Of a DNA stretch of 13,083 nt, positions 1 to 7,709 are shown piece after piece. The notes under the pieces were generated by a model, which was given only the letters and a program-made list of their open reading frames with translations, ran no database searches and was not told the DNA's origin. The DNA is from an uncultured Eubacteriales bacterium (GTDB lineage: Bacteria; Bacillota_A; Clostridia; Oscillospirales; Oscillospiraceae), in assembly GCA_949739085.1 (NCBI GenBank), contig CATIYU010000257.1:1-13083 (forward strand). Reading direction: 5' to 3'. The position numbers were made by a program, and so were the translations under genes. The first letter of the stretch is position 1. The number at the start of each line of letters is the position of its first letter.

Positions 1-318
1 CCCCTGCTGGACACCCGCCGGGGCAAGGACCTCATGGGGACCTTCCTCAGCGACATCGTCTTGCAGCTGCTATCCTTCGTGGCGGAAAACGAGCGGCTGA
101 ACATCCGCCAGCGGCAGGCGGAGGGCATTGCGGCGGCCAAGGCCCGGGGCGTCCGGTTCGGCCGGCCGCCCAGGCCGCTGCCGGAGAATTACCACAGCGC
201 CTACCGGAGGTGGAAAGCCGGAACAATCACCGGCACGGCGGCGGCCAAGGAGTGCGGGATGCCGCTGTCCTCCTTCCGCTACCGGGCGGAGAGTTACGAA
301 AAATCCAAGCTGCTGTAG
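1..318 (+). CDS. Serine recombinase (resolvase/invertase family), C-terminal part
   Basis: Frame 1 is open from the first base to the TAG at 316-318, giving about 105 residues; the N-terminal catalytic domain with the nucleophilic serine lies outside the window. What is visible is the end of the catalytic domain, the long E-helix and the GR(P) hinge of small serine recombinases (RQRQAEGIAAAKARGVRFGRP), then a short C-terminal helix-turn-helix (residues roughly 62-95, with WKAGTITGTAAAKECGMPLSSF). The short tail marks it as a roughly 200-residue resolvase/invertase, not a large serine integrase. It ends 16 bp before a perfect inverted repeat, so a role as the invertase acting on that repeat is attractive but is an inference; a transposon resolvase is the alternative. 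Confidence 0.9.
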   Translation, partial: PLLDTRRGKDLMGTFLSDIVLQLLSFVAENERLNIRQRQAEGIAAAKARGVRFGRPPRPLPENYHSAYRRWKAGTITGTAAAKECGMPLSSFRYRAESYEKSKLL

Positions 319-334
319 AGAAAAAATTTTACAA

Positions 335-355
335 AAATGTGTACTTTCCCGCAAA
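335..355 (+). repeat. Left inverted repeat of candidate inverton (21 bp)
   Basis: Begins AAATGTGTAC and ends CCCGCAAA. It is the exact reverse complement of 442-462 over all 21 positions. Identity stops abruptly at both ends (334 versus 463, and 356 versus 441, do not pair). Confidence 0.95.
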
Positions 356-378
356 ACATACCCTTTTTAGATTTATAA

Positions 379-407
379 AGGATACCACAAAAAACACCGG
401 CTTTCAA
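379..407 (-). promoter_or_regulatory. Sigma-70-type promoter inside the invertible segment, reading left
   Basis: Read on the minus strand, TTGAAA (407-402, 5 of 6 to TTGACA) is separated by exactly 17 bp from TATCCT (384-379, 4 of 6 to TATAAT). After inversion of 356-441 the same boxes would fall at 390-395 and 413-418 on the plus strand, starting transcription about 115 nt before the GTG at 542. A 9-bp direct repeat ATACCCTTT (358-366 and 407-415) also lies inside the segment and could be a regulator site. Confidence 0.5.
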
Positions 408-441
408 TACCCTTTCCAGATATTTTTTCAGGACAAAGCCG

Positions 442-462
442 TTTGCGGGAAAGTACACATTT
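442..462 (-). repeat. Right inverted repeat of candidate inverton (21 bp)
   Basis: Begins TTTGCGGG and ends TACACATTT. It is the exact reverse complement of 335-355, and lies 79 bp upstream of the first operon gene's start codon. Confidence 0.95.
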
Positions 463-541
463 CTGCTGTTTGAAGGGGCAAGCAAACTCGGAGCTGTTGG
501 CACGATAAGCAAATACATCCGTAAACGGGGGTATATCTTTT
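463..541 (+). other. Leader region upstream of the polysaccharide operon
   Basis: Between the right repeat and the first operon gene I find no convincing promoter. TTGGCA at 497-502 lacks a matching -10 box at 16-18 bp. A run of five G (527-531) ten bases before the GTG start is the only ribosome-site candidate and is weak. The lack of a fixed promoter here fits control by the invertible element. Confidence 0.4.
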
Positions 542-1534
542 GTGAATGGAATAAGTGAATTTTCCGGTATATATCACCGGCCTCGTGCCAGAACTCCAAT
601 ACGTCTCAAAGCGCCGCCAGGGTACAGACGGTATATTTCCGCGCTCCTGTGCGCGGCGGTCCTTCTGTGTATTCCAGCCTATGCCTCCAAACCCACTGGT
701 CCCCCCGCTCCAGGTATCGCGGGGCTTTTTTCCTGGAACGCGGAGACGGTCAATAAGACGGACGGAGAACTGTTCCAGCTGATGAAGGAACAGGGGCTGA
801 CGGTCCTGTACCAGAACATCTCTAGCAAAAACAGCCGCCAGGAGCAGATGTCCGTCTTTGTGGAAGCCGCAATGGCGGAAGGTATTGCCGTTTATTACCT
901 GACCGGAGACCCCTCCTGGGGGGTGGACCCGGAGGGGGCCCGGCTCTGTGAGGCCGTGGAGGAGGCCGCCGCCTATAACCGCCGGATCAAGAGGAAGTTT
1001 CTGGAGCGGCGGGAACAGGACGGCAAACCGTGGGAAACGGTCCCGCAGCTGGTGGGGATTGTATTCGATGTAGAGCCCTATACCCTGAAGGAGTGGGACA
1101 AAAATCCCGGCAAGGTGATGGACAGCTTTGTCTCCGGGATGAAGGAGGCCTACGCGCTGGCGCAGGAATACGGTTTGGAGGTCATCGTCTGCGTTCCCTG
1201 GTACTATGACAAAAAGGGGCAGCGGGACGGCCTGGAGGAGCTGATCGAAAATGGCTGCGACTGCATCGCGGTGATGAACTACTACCGCGGCGCGGAGATC
1301 AAAAATATTGCCGCAGAGGTAGAGCTGGTGCAAAAACATGGCAAGGGAATCATTACCATCTACGAGCTGCAAAAGGCGGACGGACGCGGCGTGGAGGAGA
1401 TCAACACCTACTACAATTCGGGCCTTGCCGCTTTGAAAAAGAGTTACACCGGCGTGTTGGAGGCCTACCCGGAGCAGACGGTCTCCATAGCCTACCACGA
1501 CTACCGGGCGTTAAAGGAGGTACTGAAAAAGTGA
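542..1534 (+). CDS. Secreted or membrane-anchored TIM-barrel glycosidase-like protein
   Basis: This 330-residue protein starts at GTG 542; no in-frame ATG precedes the hydrophobic segment. An Arg-rich N-terminus (about residues 13-31) precedes a hydrophobic stretch ending in PAYA (about 32-49), which fits a signal peptide or anchor. The rest reads as an alpha/beta barrel with alternating strands: GLFSW near 57, LTVLYQNI, IAVYYLTGDPSW, GIVFDVEPY (D176, E178), GLEVIVCVPWYY, CIAVMNYYRG and a final VSIAYHDY. The FDVEPY strand has the acidic pair typical of GH18-like or other clan members at strand 4, but I cannot assign a family. It overlaps the VTC gene by 4 nt (GTGA). A role trimming or releasing the polymer made by the downstream glycosyltransferase is inferred from context only. 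Confidence 0.75.
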   Translation: MNGISEFSGIYHRPRARTPIRLKAPPGYRRYISALLCAAVLLCIPAYASKPTGPPAPGIAGLFSWNAETVNKTDGELFQLMKEQGLTVLYQNISSKNSRQEQMSVFVEAAMAEGIAVYYLTGDPSWGVDPEGARLCEAVEEAAAYNRRIKRKFLERREQDGKPWETVPQLVGIVFDVEPYTLKEWDKNPGKVMDSFVSGMKEAYALAQEYGLEVIVCVPWYYDKKGQRDGLEELIENGCDCIAVMNYYRGAEIKNIAAEVELVQKHGKGIITIYELQKADGRGVEEINTYYNSGLAALKKSYTGVLEAYPEQTVSIAYHDYRALKEVLKK

Positions 1535-2226
1535 ACGAAGTTCTGCGGCAGGAGAAAAAATTCCTGATTGGGCTGCCGGATTACTACTACCACAGCGGGA
1601 ATTTAGCCAAATTCATGCTGGAGGACCCCCACAACCGGGGAGACGGATATCCCATCCGCTCCCTCTACTTCGACTCGCTGGAGGACCGGGATTTTCAAGA
1701 GAAGGTGGACGGCGTGGCGCTCCGGCGCAAGATCAGGCTCCGCTGCTACGGTCCGGACAGCGGCTTCGCCCTGCTGGAGGTCAAGCAAAAGGAGGCGAAC
1801 CTGCAAAAGAAGCGCTCTCTGCGCCTCCCGCGAGAGGCGGCGGTTTCCCTGACCCAGGGGGATTACCGTGTGCTCCTGTCCCTCCAGGAACCGCTGGCCC
1901 GGGAGTGCTACGCTGTTATGAACATTGAGGGCTATCAGCCCCGCTCCGTTGTGGAATACCGCCGGAGGGCCTTTATCGCCAGGGAGAACAAAATCCGGGT
2001 GACCTTTGACCACCATATTGTTGGTTCGGAGAGCGGCTTTGACATCTTTAACCCCGCGCTTCCCCAGTACCCGGTGCAGGACACGTCGCTGGTGGTGCTG
2101 GAGGTAAAATATAACGGATTTCTGCTGAGCTACATCAAGGATATGCTCAGCGGCTGCGCCGCCGGGGAGCTGTCAGTCAGCAAATACTGCCTGAGCCGGA
2201 CGGTGGGCAAACACTTCAACTTTTAA
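1531..2226 (+). CDS. VTC-domain protein (polyphosphate polymerase domain)
   Basis: The 231-residue protein starts at GTG 1531, overlapping the previous stop as GTGA, with GGAGG at 1516-1520 as ribosome site. It is a single VTC domain of the triphosphate-tunnel metalloenzyme fold. The charged strand motifs appear in order: EKKF (8-11), RSLYFDS (43-49), RRKIRLRCYG (65-74), LEVKQK (82-87), KKRS (93-96), VEYRRRAF (141-148), IRVTFD (155-160), VVLEVKYNG (188-196) and SKYC (217-220). These Arg/Lys/Glu residues line the tunnel in yeast Vtc4, which makes polyphosphate from ATP. No SPX domain or membrane segment is present, so it probably acts at the membrane with the DUF4956 protein encoded next. Whether it makes polyphosphate here is unknown. 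Confidence 0.9.
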   Translation: MNEVLRQEKKFLIGLPDYYYHSGNLAKFMLEDPHNRGDGYPIRSLYFDSLEDRDFQEKVDGVALRRKIRLRCYGPDSGFALLEVKQKEANLQKKRSLRLPREAAVSLTQGDYRVLLSLQEPLARECYAVMNIEGYQPRSVVEYRRRAFIARENKIRVTFDHHIVGSESGFDIFNPALPQYPVQDTSLVVLEVKYNGFLLSYIKDMLSGCAAGELSVSKYCLSRTVGKHFNF

Positions 2227-2243
2227 GCAAGGAGACAGAGATT

Positions 2244-2921
2244 ATGAGAGAGTATCTGGCACAGCTGATTACAGAGAGCGGAACCCTGACCGCGCAGGAA
2301 ATCGTGCTGCATATTGCGGCCTCTGCGGTTCTGAGCGCGGCGATTTACATTTCCTATTGGTACACCCACGCGGGAACGGCCTACAGCAAAAAATTCAACG
2401 TGTCCCTGGTGTCCCTGACCATCCTGACCGCCACTGTCATGACGGTCATCGGCAACAACATCGCCCTGTCTCTCGGTATGGTGGGCGCTCTGTCCATTGT
2501 GCGGTTCCGGACGGCTATCAAGGACTCCCGGGACACCGCCTACATCTTTTGGACCATCATTGTGGGGATCTGCTGCGGCGTGGGCGACTATCTGGTGGCC
2601 GGAGTGGGCACCGCCATGGTGTTTGTGGTGCTGCTGCTTCTGGGCAGGGTGCGGAACGAAAACCGCATCCTGCTGATTATCCGGGGCGCGAAGGGACAGG
2701 GCGCGGACATGGAGCGGCTGGTGTTCTCCTATTTTGACAAGCGGGCCCTCCTGCGGGTGCGCAATACCACGGCGGAACATGTGGAGCTCATCTACGAGAT
2801 GCCCCGGAAAATCTGGCAGACGAACTATCAAAAGGACTTGGACATCTCGGATGCCTTGTATGCCCTGGGCGGCACCGAATATGTGAACACTGTGACCCAG
2901 AGCGACGAGATCAGTGGGTGA
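2244..2921 (+). CDS. DUF4956 family integral membrane protein
   Basis: The ATG at 2244 has AAGGAG at 2229-2234, 9 nt upstream, and encodes 225 residues. Membrane segments are visible at about 20-41, 52-74, 75-88 (with the conserved block GMVGALSIVRFRTAIKD at 78-94) and 99-135. A soluble C-terminal domain (about 138-225) follows, starting with the strand RILLIIRG. The SIVRFRTAIKD block is the DUF4956 hallmark. Genes of this family commonly sit between VTC and CotH genes, as here, and the family has no firmly established activity that I know of. It may be the membrane partner or channel of the VTC protein; that is inference. Its stop overlaps the CotH start by 4 nt (GTGA), implying translational coupling. 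Confidence 0.88.
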   Translation: MREYLAQLITESGTLTAQEIVLHIAASAVLSAAIYISYWYTHAGTAYSKKFNVSLVSLTILTATVMTVIGNNIALSLGMVGALSIVRFRTAIKDSRDTAYIFWTIIVGICCGVGDYLVAGVGTAMVFVVLLLLGRVRNENRILLIIRGAKGQGADMERLVFSYFDKRALLRVRNTTAEHVELIYEMPRKIWQTNYQKDLDISDALYALGGTEYVNTVTQSDEISG

Positions 2922-4459
2922 CGGCCATGCGGCGCGGTATCATTGCAATGACGGGCATGGCGGTATGCGTCCTGCTGCTGTCCATTTTTTTCCAGGACAT
3001 CGGGGACCGGACCGGCGTATTGCGGTATCAGCAGCACCGGTCACAGCCCTCGGAGGAGGCGCTGGGCCTCTGCGCGGCCTGCGGCGGAGCGGGCGAGCTT
3101 TGCACGCATCTTCCCATTATCCGCATTGAGACCGGAGGCCAGACTATCCCGGGCCGCCCCTATGAGGGGCCGGACGGGGTGACGGCGGGCTATTACACCG
3201 GGGACCTTGGCGAGGAAGAAATTCTGGTCCGGTTCTCCACAGTATCGGAGGAGGGCGTCTGGCATCACGGGGACGGCGCACCCACCCAGGAGGGAACCGC
3301 CCTGTTCCGTTACCGGGGCAACAGCTCCCGGTGGTTCACCAAGGGCAGCTTCCGTTTGCGGACCGTGGAGGAGGACGATCCGCTGACGGCCCGCGGGCTG
3401 GGCCTTCTGGGGATGAAGAGCGGCAAGGAGTGGGCCCTACACGGCCCCTTCCTGGACAAGACGCTCATGCGCAATTACATGTGCATGAACCTCTCGGCGG
3501 AGGTAATGGGGACCTGGGCGCCGGATACCCGCTTCTGCGAGGTCATCCTGGACGGGGAGTATCAGGGGGTCTATCTCCTGATGGAGACCATCGACGTGGA
3601 CGAAAACCGCCTTGATCTGCGGGAGTACAGGCCCGGGGACCCGGTGCTGAGCTATTTGGTCCGAATTGAGCCCTACACCAATCCTGGGAAGGTCCTGGAC
3701 AATTTTAGCCTCTACTCCTACCGGATGGAGCCGGGGCGGCATTTGGAGCTGCTGTACCCGGGAGTAACCAGCCAGACCCAACGGGTGCGGGAGTACGTGC
3801 AGGCGGACTATAACGAGGCGGAGCGGATGCTCTATTCCGTGGAAATGCTGGACGGCTCCGGCGGCTGGCGGCAGGAGCTGGATATGGATTCCTTTGTAAA
3901 TTACTACATTCTCATGGAGTTTTTCGGCATCAACGACACCTTTGGCGCGTCCACCTACTTTTACCGGGATGTCCGGGGAAAGCTGGCCATCGGCCCGGTG
4001 TGGGACTATAACAACGCCTTTGACAACTTCCTGCGGCCCATTTCCAGCCGGGAGTTTCTGCTCTCCCAGCGGGGCTGGTATGCCAAGCTGATGCAGGATG
4101 GGGACTTTGTGGAGCGGGTGATCTCCCGCTACCGCCAGCTGCGCCGGGGCGTTCTCTCCGAGGAACGGCTGCTGGCCTATGAAAAGGAGATTGAGGCATG
4201 GCTGGGCAGCGCCGTGGACCGGAACTTTTCTGTTTGGGGCTGGACCTTCGACCCGGAACAGCTCAGTTCCCGGGAGCGCCGGCGGCCCGACCCGGCAACC
4301 GGCGAGACACTGCGGGAGGCCAACCCCTCCAGCTACGCGGAGGCAGTGGAGTGGATGATGGACTACATCGTGGACCGGGGCCAGTGGATGGACGGGCATA
4401 TTGAATCCCTGCGCCAGTACTGCCATCCCTCCCGATTTGCCAACCAGATGTTGGGTTAG
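2918..4459 (+). CDS. CotH kinase family protein, membrane-anchored
   Basis: I take the GTG at 2918, which overlaps the DUF4956 stop; ATG 2927 is an alternative only three codons in. The 513-residue protein has an N-terminal membrane segment (about 8-26), then the CotH fold: LPIIRIETGGQTIPG (65-79), FRYRGNSSRWFTKGSFRLRT (130-149), EWALHGPFLDKTLMRNYM (171-188), CEVILDGEYQGVYLLMETI (207-225) and DSFVNYYILMEFF with STYFYRD and GPVWDYNNAFDN (324-370). Characterised CotH proteins are atypical kinases that phosphorylate spore-coat proteins in Bacillus; the WDYNNAF block corresponds to the metal/catalytic region. No spore-coat gene is nearby, so here the substrate is more likely a glycan or an envelope protein of this operon (inference). 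Nothing appears truncated. Confidence 0.9.
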   Translation: MTAMRRGIIAMTGMAVCVLLLSIFFQDIGDRTGVLRYQQHRSQPSEEALGLCAACGGAGELCTHLPIIRIETGGQTIPGRPYEGPDGVTAGYYTGDLGEEEILVRFSTVSEEGVWHHGDGAPTQEGTALFRYRGNSSRWFTKGSFRLRTVEEDDPLTARGLGLLGMKSGKEWALHGPFLDKTLMRNYMCMNLSAEVMGTWAPDTRFCEVILDGEYQGVYLLMETIDVDENRLDLREYRPGDPVLSYLVRIEPYTNPGKVLDNFSLYSYRMEPGRHLELLYPGVTSQTQRVREYVQADYNEAERMLYSVEMLDGSGGWRQELDMDSFVNYYILMEFFGINDTFGASTYFYRDVRGKLAIGPVWDYNNAFDNFLRPISSREFLLSQRGWYAKLMQDGDFVERVISRYRQLRRGVLSEERLLAYEKEIEAWLGSAVDRNFSVWGWTFDPEQLSSRERRRPDPATGETLREANPSSYAEAVEWMMDYIVDRGQWMDGHIESLRQYCHPSRFANQMLG

Positions 4460-4471
4460 GAGGGAAGAGAA

Positions 4472-6598
4472 ATGAAACGATTTATTGCGGTGGCTGTCCT
4501 GTTGCTGGCGATGGGGCTGGGGGCCTACTGGGCCATCTTTTACGGCGGCTTTTACCTCCGCTTTGGCGAACATCCCCCGGTGGCTGTCCCCTTCCGGGCG
4601 GAGGGGACGGCGCTCCAGGTCTGGACCGGGCAGGATTACACCCCGCTGACCCTGCGGGGCGTGGACGTGTCTGCCAGCCTGCCGGGGCACTACGCCACCG
4701 CCTATGACGCCGGGGAAGAGGACTATCTCCGCTGGTTCGAGGCCATCGGGGACATGGGGGCCAATGCGATTCGGGCCACCAGCATTATGAACGACGGCTT
4801 TTACAATGCCCTCTATGCCTACAATACCAGCCACGATCAGCCTCTGTATCTGATCCAGGGCACTAGCGTCAGCGATGCTGTGGGGGACGGCTCCAAGGAC
4901 GCCTACACCTCCGGCTTTCTTGATTCTCTGCTGGAGGACGGCAGAGCTCTGGTGGACATTGTCCACGGGCGGAAGGACCTTCCGGCTGCGGGAATCCGCA
5001 GCGGCGGCATCTACCGGCGGGACGTCTCCCCTTGGGTGGCCGGGTTCCTGGTGGGGACAGAGTGGTATTCAGACACCATCTCCTATACGGACCACAGCAC
5101 CATCCGCTCCGGTACTTATCATGGGAACTACTTTCAGACAGCGGCGGACGCCACCCCCTTTGAGGCGGCAATGGCCCGGGTAATGGAGGAAATTACCGCC
5201 TACGAAACCGATAAATACAGCGCGCAGCGGCCCGTCGGATTTCTATGCGACCCATCCTGCGACTTTTTGGAGTACGAGGAGGTCTACGCCCGCCAGCTGG
5301 AAAAGCACGCCCAGACGGACCCGGAGCATGTGACGCCGCTGCCCGCCATGGAGGCGGGATGCTTCGCCGCCTACCGGCTCTATGACTTTTGTGACACCTT
5401 TGTGGAACACCTCTCCTCCAGACAGAAACAGGACATCGTCCCCCTTTTGGCAGGGCTGTCCGTCCATCAGCCCTACGGCGGTTATCTGGAGCTGATGGGC
5501 CGGTATCACACCATGCCGGTGCTGGCGGCGGGCTACGGCTTCTCCACCAGCCGGGGGGCTGTCGTTCAGAATCGGGCCCCCATGAGCGAGGAGGAGCAGG
5601 GGCGGCGCTTGGTGGAGGTCAGCCGGGCGCTGGAGAGCGGCGGCTGGGCGGGCGGCTTTATCTCCACCTGGCAGGACGAATGGGACAGAAGAGGCTGGAA
5701 TACCGCCTTTGCCTCGGTTCCCACGGAGCATTACCTGTGGCACGATTTGCAGACCGCAGACCAGAGCTATGGCCTGATGGCCTTTGTTCCCGGAAAGGAG
5801 CCGGTCTGTATCCTGGACGGCGCCCCCTCCGAGTGGATGCCGGAGGACCTCCTGTTGGAACGGGACGGACTGCGGCTGTCGGTCCGCTCTGACGCGGAAG
5901 GGCTGTATCTGCTTCTGGAGGGCGTGAGCCAGGAGGAAACCGTCTATCTGCCGCTGGATATCTCCTCTGAGGTGGGAAGCCGCTCCTGCGGCAGTCCCGC
6001 TCTGACCTTTCAGCGGGAGGCGGATTTCGTGCTGTGCCTGGATGGAACAGCCAACAGCCGCCTGCTGGTGCAGGAGCGCTGGGACCCTCTGCGGGAGCGG
6101 TTCCTATATGAAACCGAGGGCGGCGACCCCTTTCTGGATTTCCCGGAGCGGGACAGCGCCAAGTTTGTCCCGCTGGGTATGGCGGTGCAGAACCCTCTGC
6201 TGGTGGATGCGCTGACCCCGGAGACCAGAGCCCTCCAGCGCCTGGGGGTGTGGGAGACCGGGAAGCTGGTCCACGGAAGCGGAGACAGCCAGTCTCCGGA
6301 CTACAACTCCCTGGCCGATTTCTGCTTTGGGGCGGGATGTGTGGAAATCCGCCTCCCCTGGCTGCTGCTGAATGTGGGGGCTCCCGCCTCCATGATGGTC
6401 CACCGGGATTACTACCAGCATTATGGCGTGGAATTCAAGCAAATTCGTGAGCTGTGGATCGGAGCCGCCCGGGACGGCGAAGCGGGTGAGATCCAGATGG
6501 AAGCTTGGCGGGTCAAGGGCTGGAAGAGCTTGGCGTTCCGGGAGCGGCTGAAGGAGAGCTATTACATGATACAGGCGTATTGGAAGGGAGGAGATTGA
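4472..6598 (+). CDS. Membrane-anchored glycoside-hydrolase-like protein with C-terminal beta domain
   Basis: The ATG at 4472 follows AGGAGG (4458-4463) by 8 nt; the protein has 708 residues. A membrane anchor lies at about 4-27. The barrel spans about 55-440, with LTLRGVDVSASLPG near its start, GFLVGTEW (191-198, E197 as candidate acid/base), PVLAAGYGFSTSRG (349-362) and a very conserved-looking block TWQDEWDRRGWNT (399-411). In related proteins as I recall them, the strand equivalent to 349-362 reads SEYG or EFG, so the expected nucleophile Glu appears replaced by G354. The C-terminal third (about 440-700) is rich in beta strands and starts with ILDGAPSEW, resembling a CBM9/DOMON-like module. 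It probably sits outside the membrane beside the synthase, as a hydrolase or as an inactive glycan-binding scaffold. Confidence 0.78.
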   Translation: MKRFIAVAVLLLAMGLGAYWAIFYGGFYLRFGEHPPVAVPFRAEGTALQVWTGQDYTPLTLRGVDVSASLPGHYATAYDAGEEDYLRWFEAIGDMGANAIRATSIMNDGFYNALYAYNTSHDQPLYLIQGTSVSDAVGDGSKDAYTSGFLDSLLEDGRALVDIVHGRKDLPAAGIRSGGIYRRDVSPWVAGFLVGTEWYSDTISYTDHSTIRSGTYHGNYFQTAADATPFEAAMARVMEEITAYETDKYSAQRPVGFLCDPSCDFLEYEEVYARQLEKHAQTDPEHVTPLPAMEAGCFAAYRLYDFCDTFVEHLSSRQKQDIVPLLAGLSVHQPYGGYLELMGRYHTMPVLAAGYGFSTSRGAVVQNRAPMSEEEQGRRLVEVSRALESGGWAGGFISTWQDEWDRRGWNTAFASVPTEHYLWHDLQTADQSYGLMAFVPGKEPVCILDGAPSEWMPEDLLLERDGLRLSVRSDAEGLYLLLEGVSQEETVYLPLDISSEVGSRSCGSPALTFQREADFVLCLDGTANSRLLVQERWDPLRERFLYETEGGDPFLDFPERDSAKFVPLGMAVQNPLLVDALTPETRALQRLGVWETGKLVHGSGDSQSPDYNSLADFCFGAGCVEIRLPWLLLNVGAPASMMVHRDYYQHYGVEFKQIRELWIGAARDGEAGEIQMEAWRVKGWKSLAFRERLKESYYMIQAYWKGGD

Positions 6599-6599
6599 A

Positions 6600-7709
6600 G
6601 TGCGGCTGCCGGTCAGGACTGTCATATACTTTTATATCTTCATTTGTGTTGTCCTGCTGCTGTTTAATCTGCTGTATATCTTCCGCTCCAGCAGCATCAA
6701 GCGGCGGCAGCGGCGGAAAGTCCAGCATTGGAAGCAATACCTGGACAGCTTTGCGGAGGGGTCCCCTGTATGGGGGCCTAAGGAGCTGTTCCGCAGGTTG
6801 AAAAATATCCAGGAGTTCATAGCGTTCTATGAGGCGCTGGAGAGCCGGGAGAAGGAACAGCCTGGAGAAGCGGCCGCTTTCTTCCAGGAAAATCGTTCCA
6901 CGGTTTTGGAGCTCGCGCGGGAGTACAGCGAGAGGGACGCGATGGAGCGGGCGTTTTTTGCCTATGTGATCGCCGCGTTTCATCCGGCTGCTGGAGACCA
7001 GCGAAGCCCGCTGTTAGAGGAGCTGCTGCGCTATCTGGAGAACTCCACGGTATACAGCCGGGAGAATGTGCTCAACGCCCTCTATGCCCTGGGGAATATC
7101 CAGCCGGTGGAACACGCTTTCCTGCTCATGAGCCAGCGGGGCTGGTATCACGACCCCAGGCTCCTGGCCGACGGCCTAAACCGGTTTCGGGGAGAAAAAG
7201 AGGCCCTGGCTAACCGCCTTTGGAGCTGCCGGGGACAACTGAGTGAGTGCTTTCAGGTGGGGACCATCCGCTTTGCCGAAACACTGAGCGGAGACAGCTT
7301 CGCGGAGAATTTTTTGCGGTCGCTGGAGACAGAGGCGCTGCCCACAGAGACACAATTTACCTTGGTGCGCTATTTCCGCCGCCATGCGGTCCCATACGCG
7401 CAGCCGGTTCTTCTGCGGCTGCTCAAGGGCGGGGGAAAACGGGAGCTTGCCATTGCGGCTGCGGCTTCCCTGGCGTCCTACCCGGACGGGGAGACGCGGC
7501 AGGCTCTGAAGGAGGCCCTTCACAGCCCCAACTGGTACGTCCGGCAGAACGCGGCCCGCTCCCTGAAGGCGCTGGGCGTTCCCTATGAGGAATGCGGGAT
7601 TGACGCCAGCGCGGACCGCTATGCGACAGAAATGCTGGAATACATCCTCGGGGTACCGCCCGCCGCAGAGGGCGAAGCGAAAGAAAGTGAGGCGCTGGCA
7701 GCGGTATGA
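6600..7709 (+). CDS. Membrane-anchored HEAT-repeat protein
   Basis: The GTG at 6600 begins 1 nt after the previous stop, behind a GGGAGGAG ribosome site, and encodes 369 residues. One membrane helix is visible at about 8-28, followed by the basic stretch KRRQRRK (34-40), which predicts a cytoplasmic C-terminal body. The body is all-helical. The last third shows HEAT-type helix pairs, clearest in LAIAAAASLASYP, ETRQALKEALHSPNWYVRQNAARSLKALG and the repeats before them. HEAT proteins are binding scaffolds, and the next gene, a glycosyltransferase, starts within the stop codon of this one (ATGA). I infer that it scaffolds or regulates the synthase in the membrane. No enzymatic motif is visible. 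Confidence 0.8.
   Translation: MRLPVRTVIYFYIFICVVLLLFNLLYIFRSSSIKRRQRRKVQHWKQYLDSFAEGSPVWGPKELFRRLKNIQEFIAFYEALESREKEQPGEAAAFFQENRSTVLELAREYSERDAMERAFFAYVIAAFHPAAGDQRSPLLEELLRYLENSTVYSRENVLNALYALGNIQPVEHAFLLMSQRGWYHDPRLLADGLNRFRGEKEALANRLWSCRGQLSECFQVGTIRFAETLSGDSFAENFLRSLETEALPTETQFTLVRYFRRHAVPYAQPVLLRLLKGGGKRELAIAAAASLASYPDGETRQALKEALHSPNWYVRQNAARSLKALGVPYEECGIDASADRYATEMLEYILGVPPAAEGEAKESEALAAV

Larger units (their letters stand above)
335..462. mobile_element. Candidate invertible promoter element (inverton)
   Basis: Two perfect 21-bp inverted repeats flank 86 bp of AT-rich sequence that contains a good promoter on the minus strand. The element lies between a serine recombinase gene and a seven-gene polysaccharide operon with no other convincing promoter upstream. 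Invertible promoters flanked by short inverted repeats and controlling exopolysaccharide loci are well known in gut bacteria. In the orientation shown, the promoter reads left, away from the operon (OFF). A small MITE-like insertion or a simple RNA hairpin are the alternatives. No flanking target-site duplication was seen, which argues mildly against an insertion element. Confidence 0.6.

Noticed and set aside
335..462. Transposable MITE as the explanation of the inverted repeat
   Set aside because: There is no flanking target-site duplication, and a directional promoter inside plus a neighbouring recombinase fit an inverton better. Not excluded.
428..1498. Long minus-strand open frame (356 codons) opposite the first operon gene
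   Set aside because: It mirrors a plus-strand gene with a signal peptide and barrel strands, has no ribosome site, and its translation has no domain-like pattern. The GC-rich third positions of the real gene create it.
3437..4966. 509-codon minus-strand open frame across the CotH gene and the start of the next gene
   Set aside because: It spans a gene boundary of two well-supported plus-strand genes, one with clear CotH motifs; it is a shadow frame.
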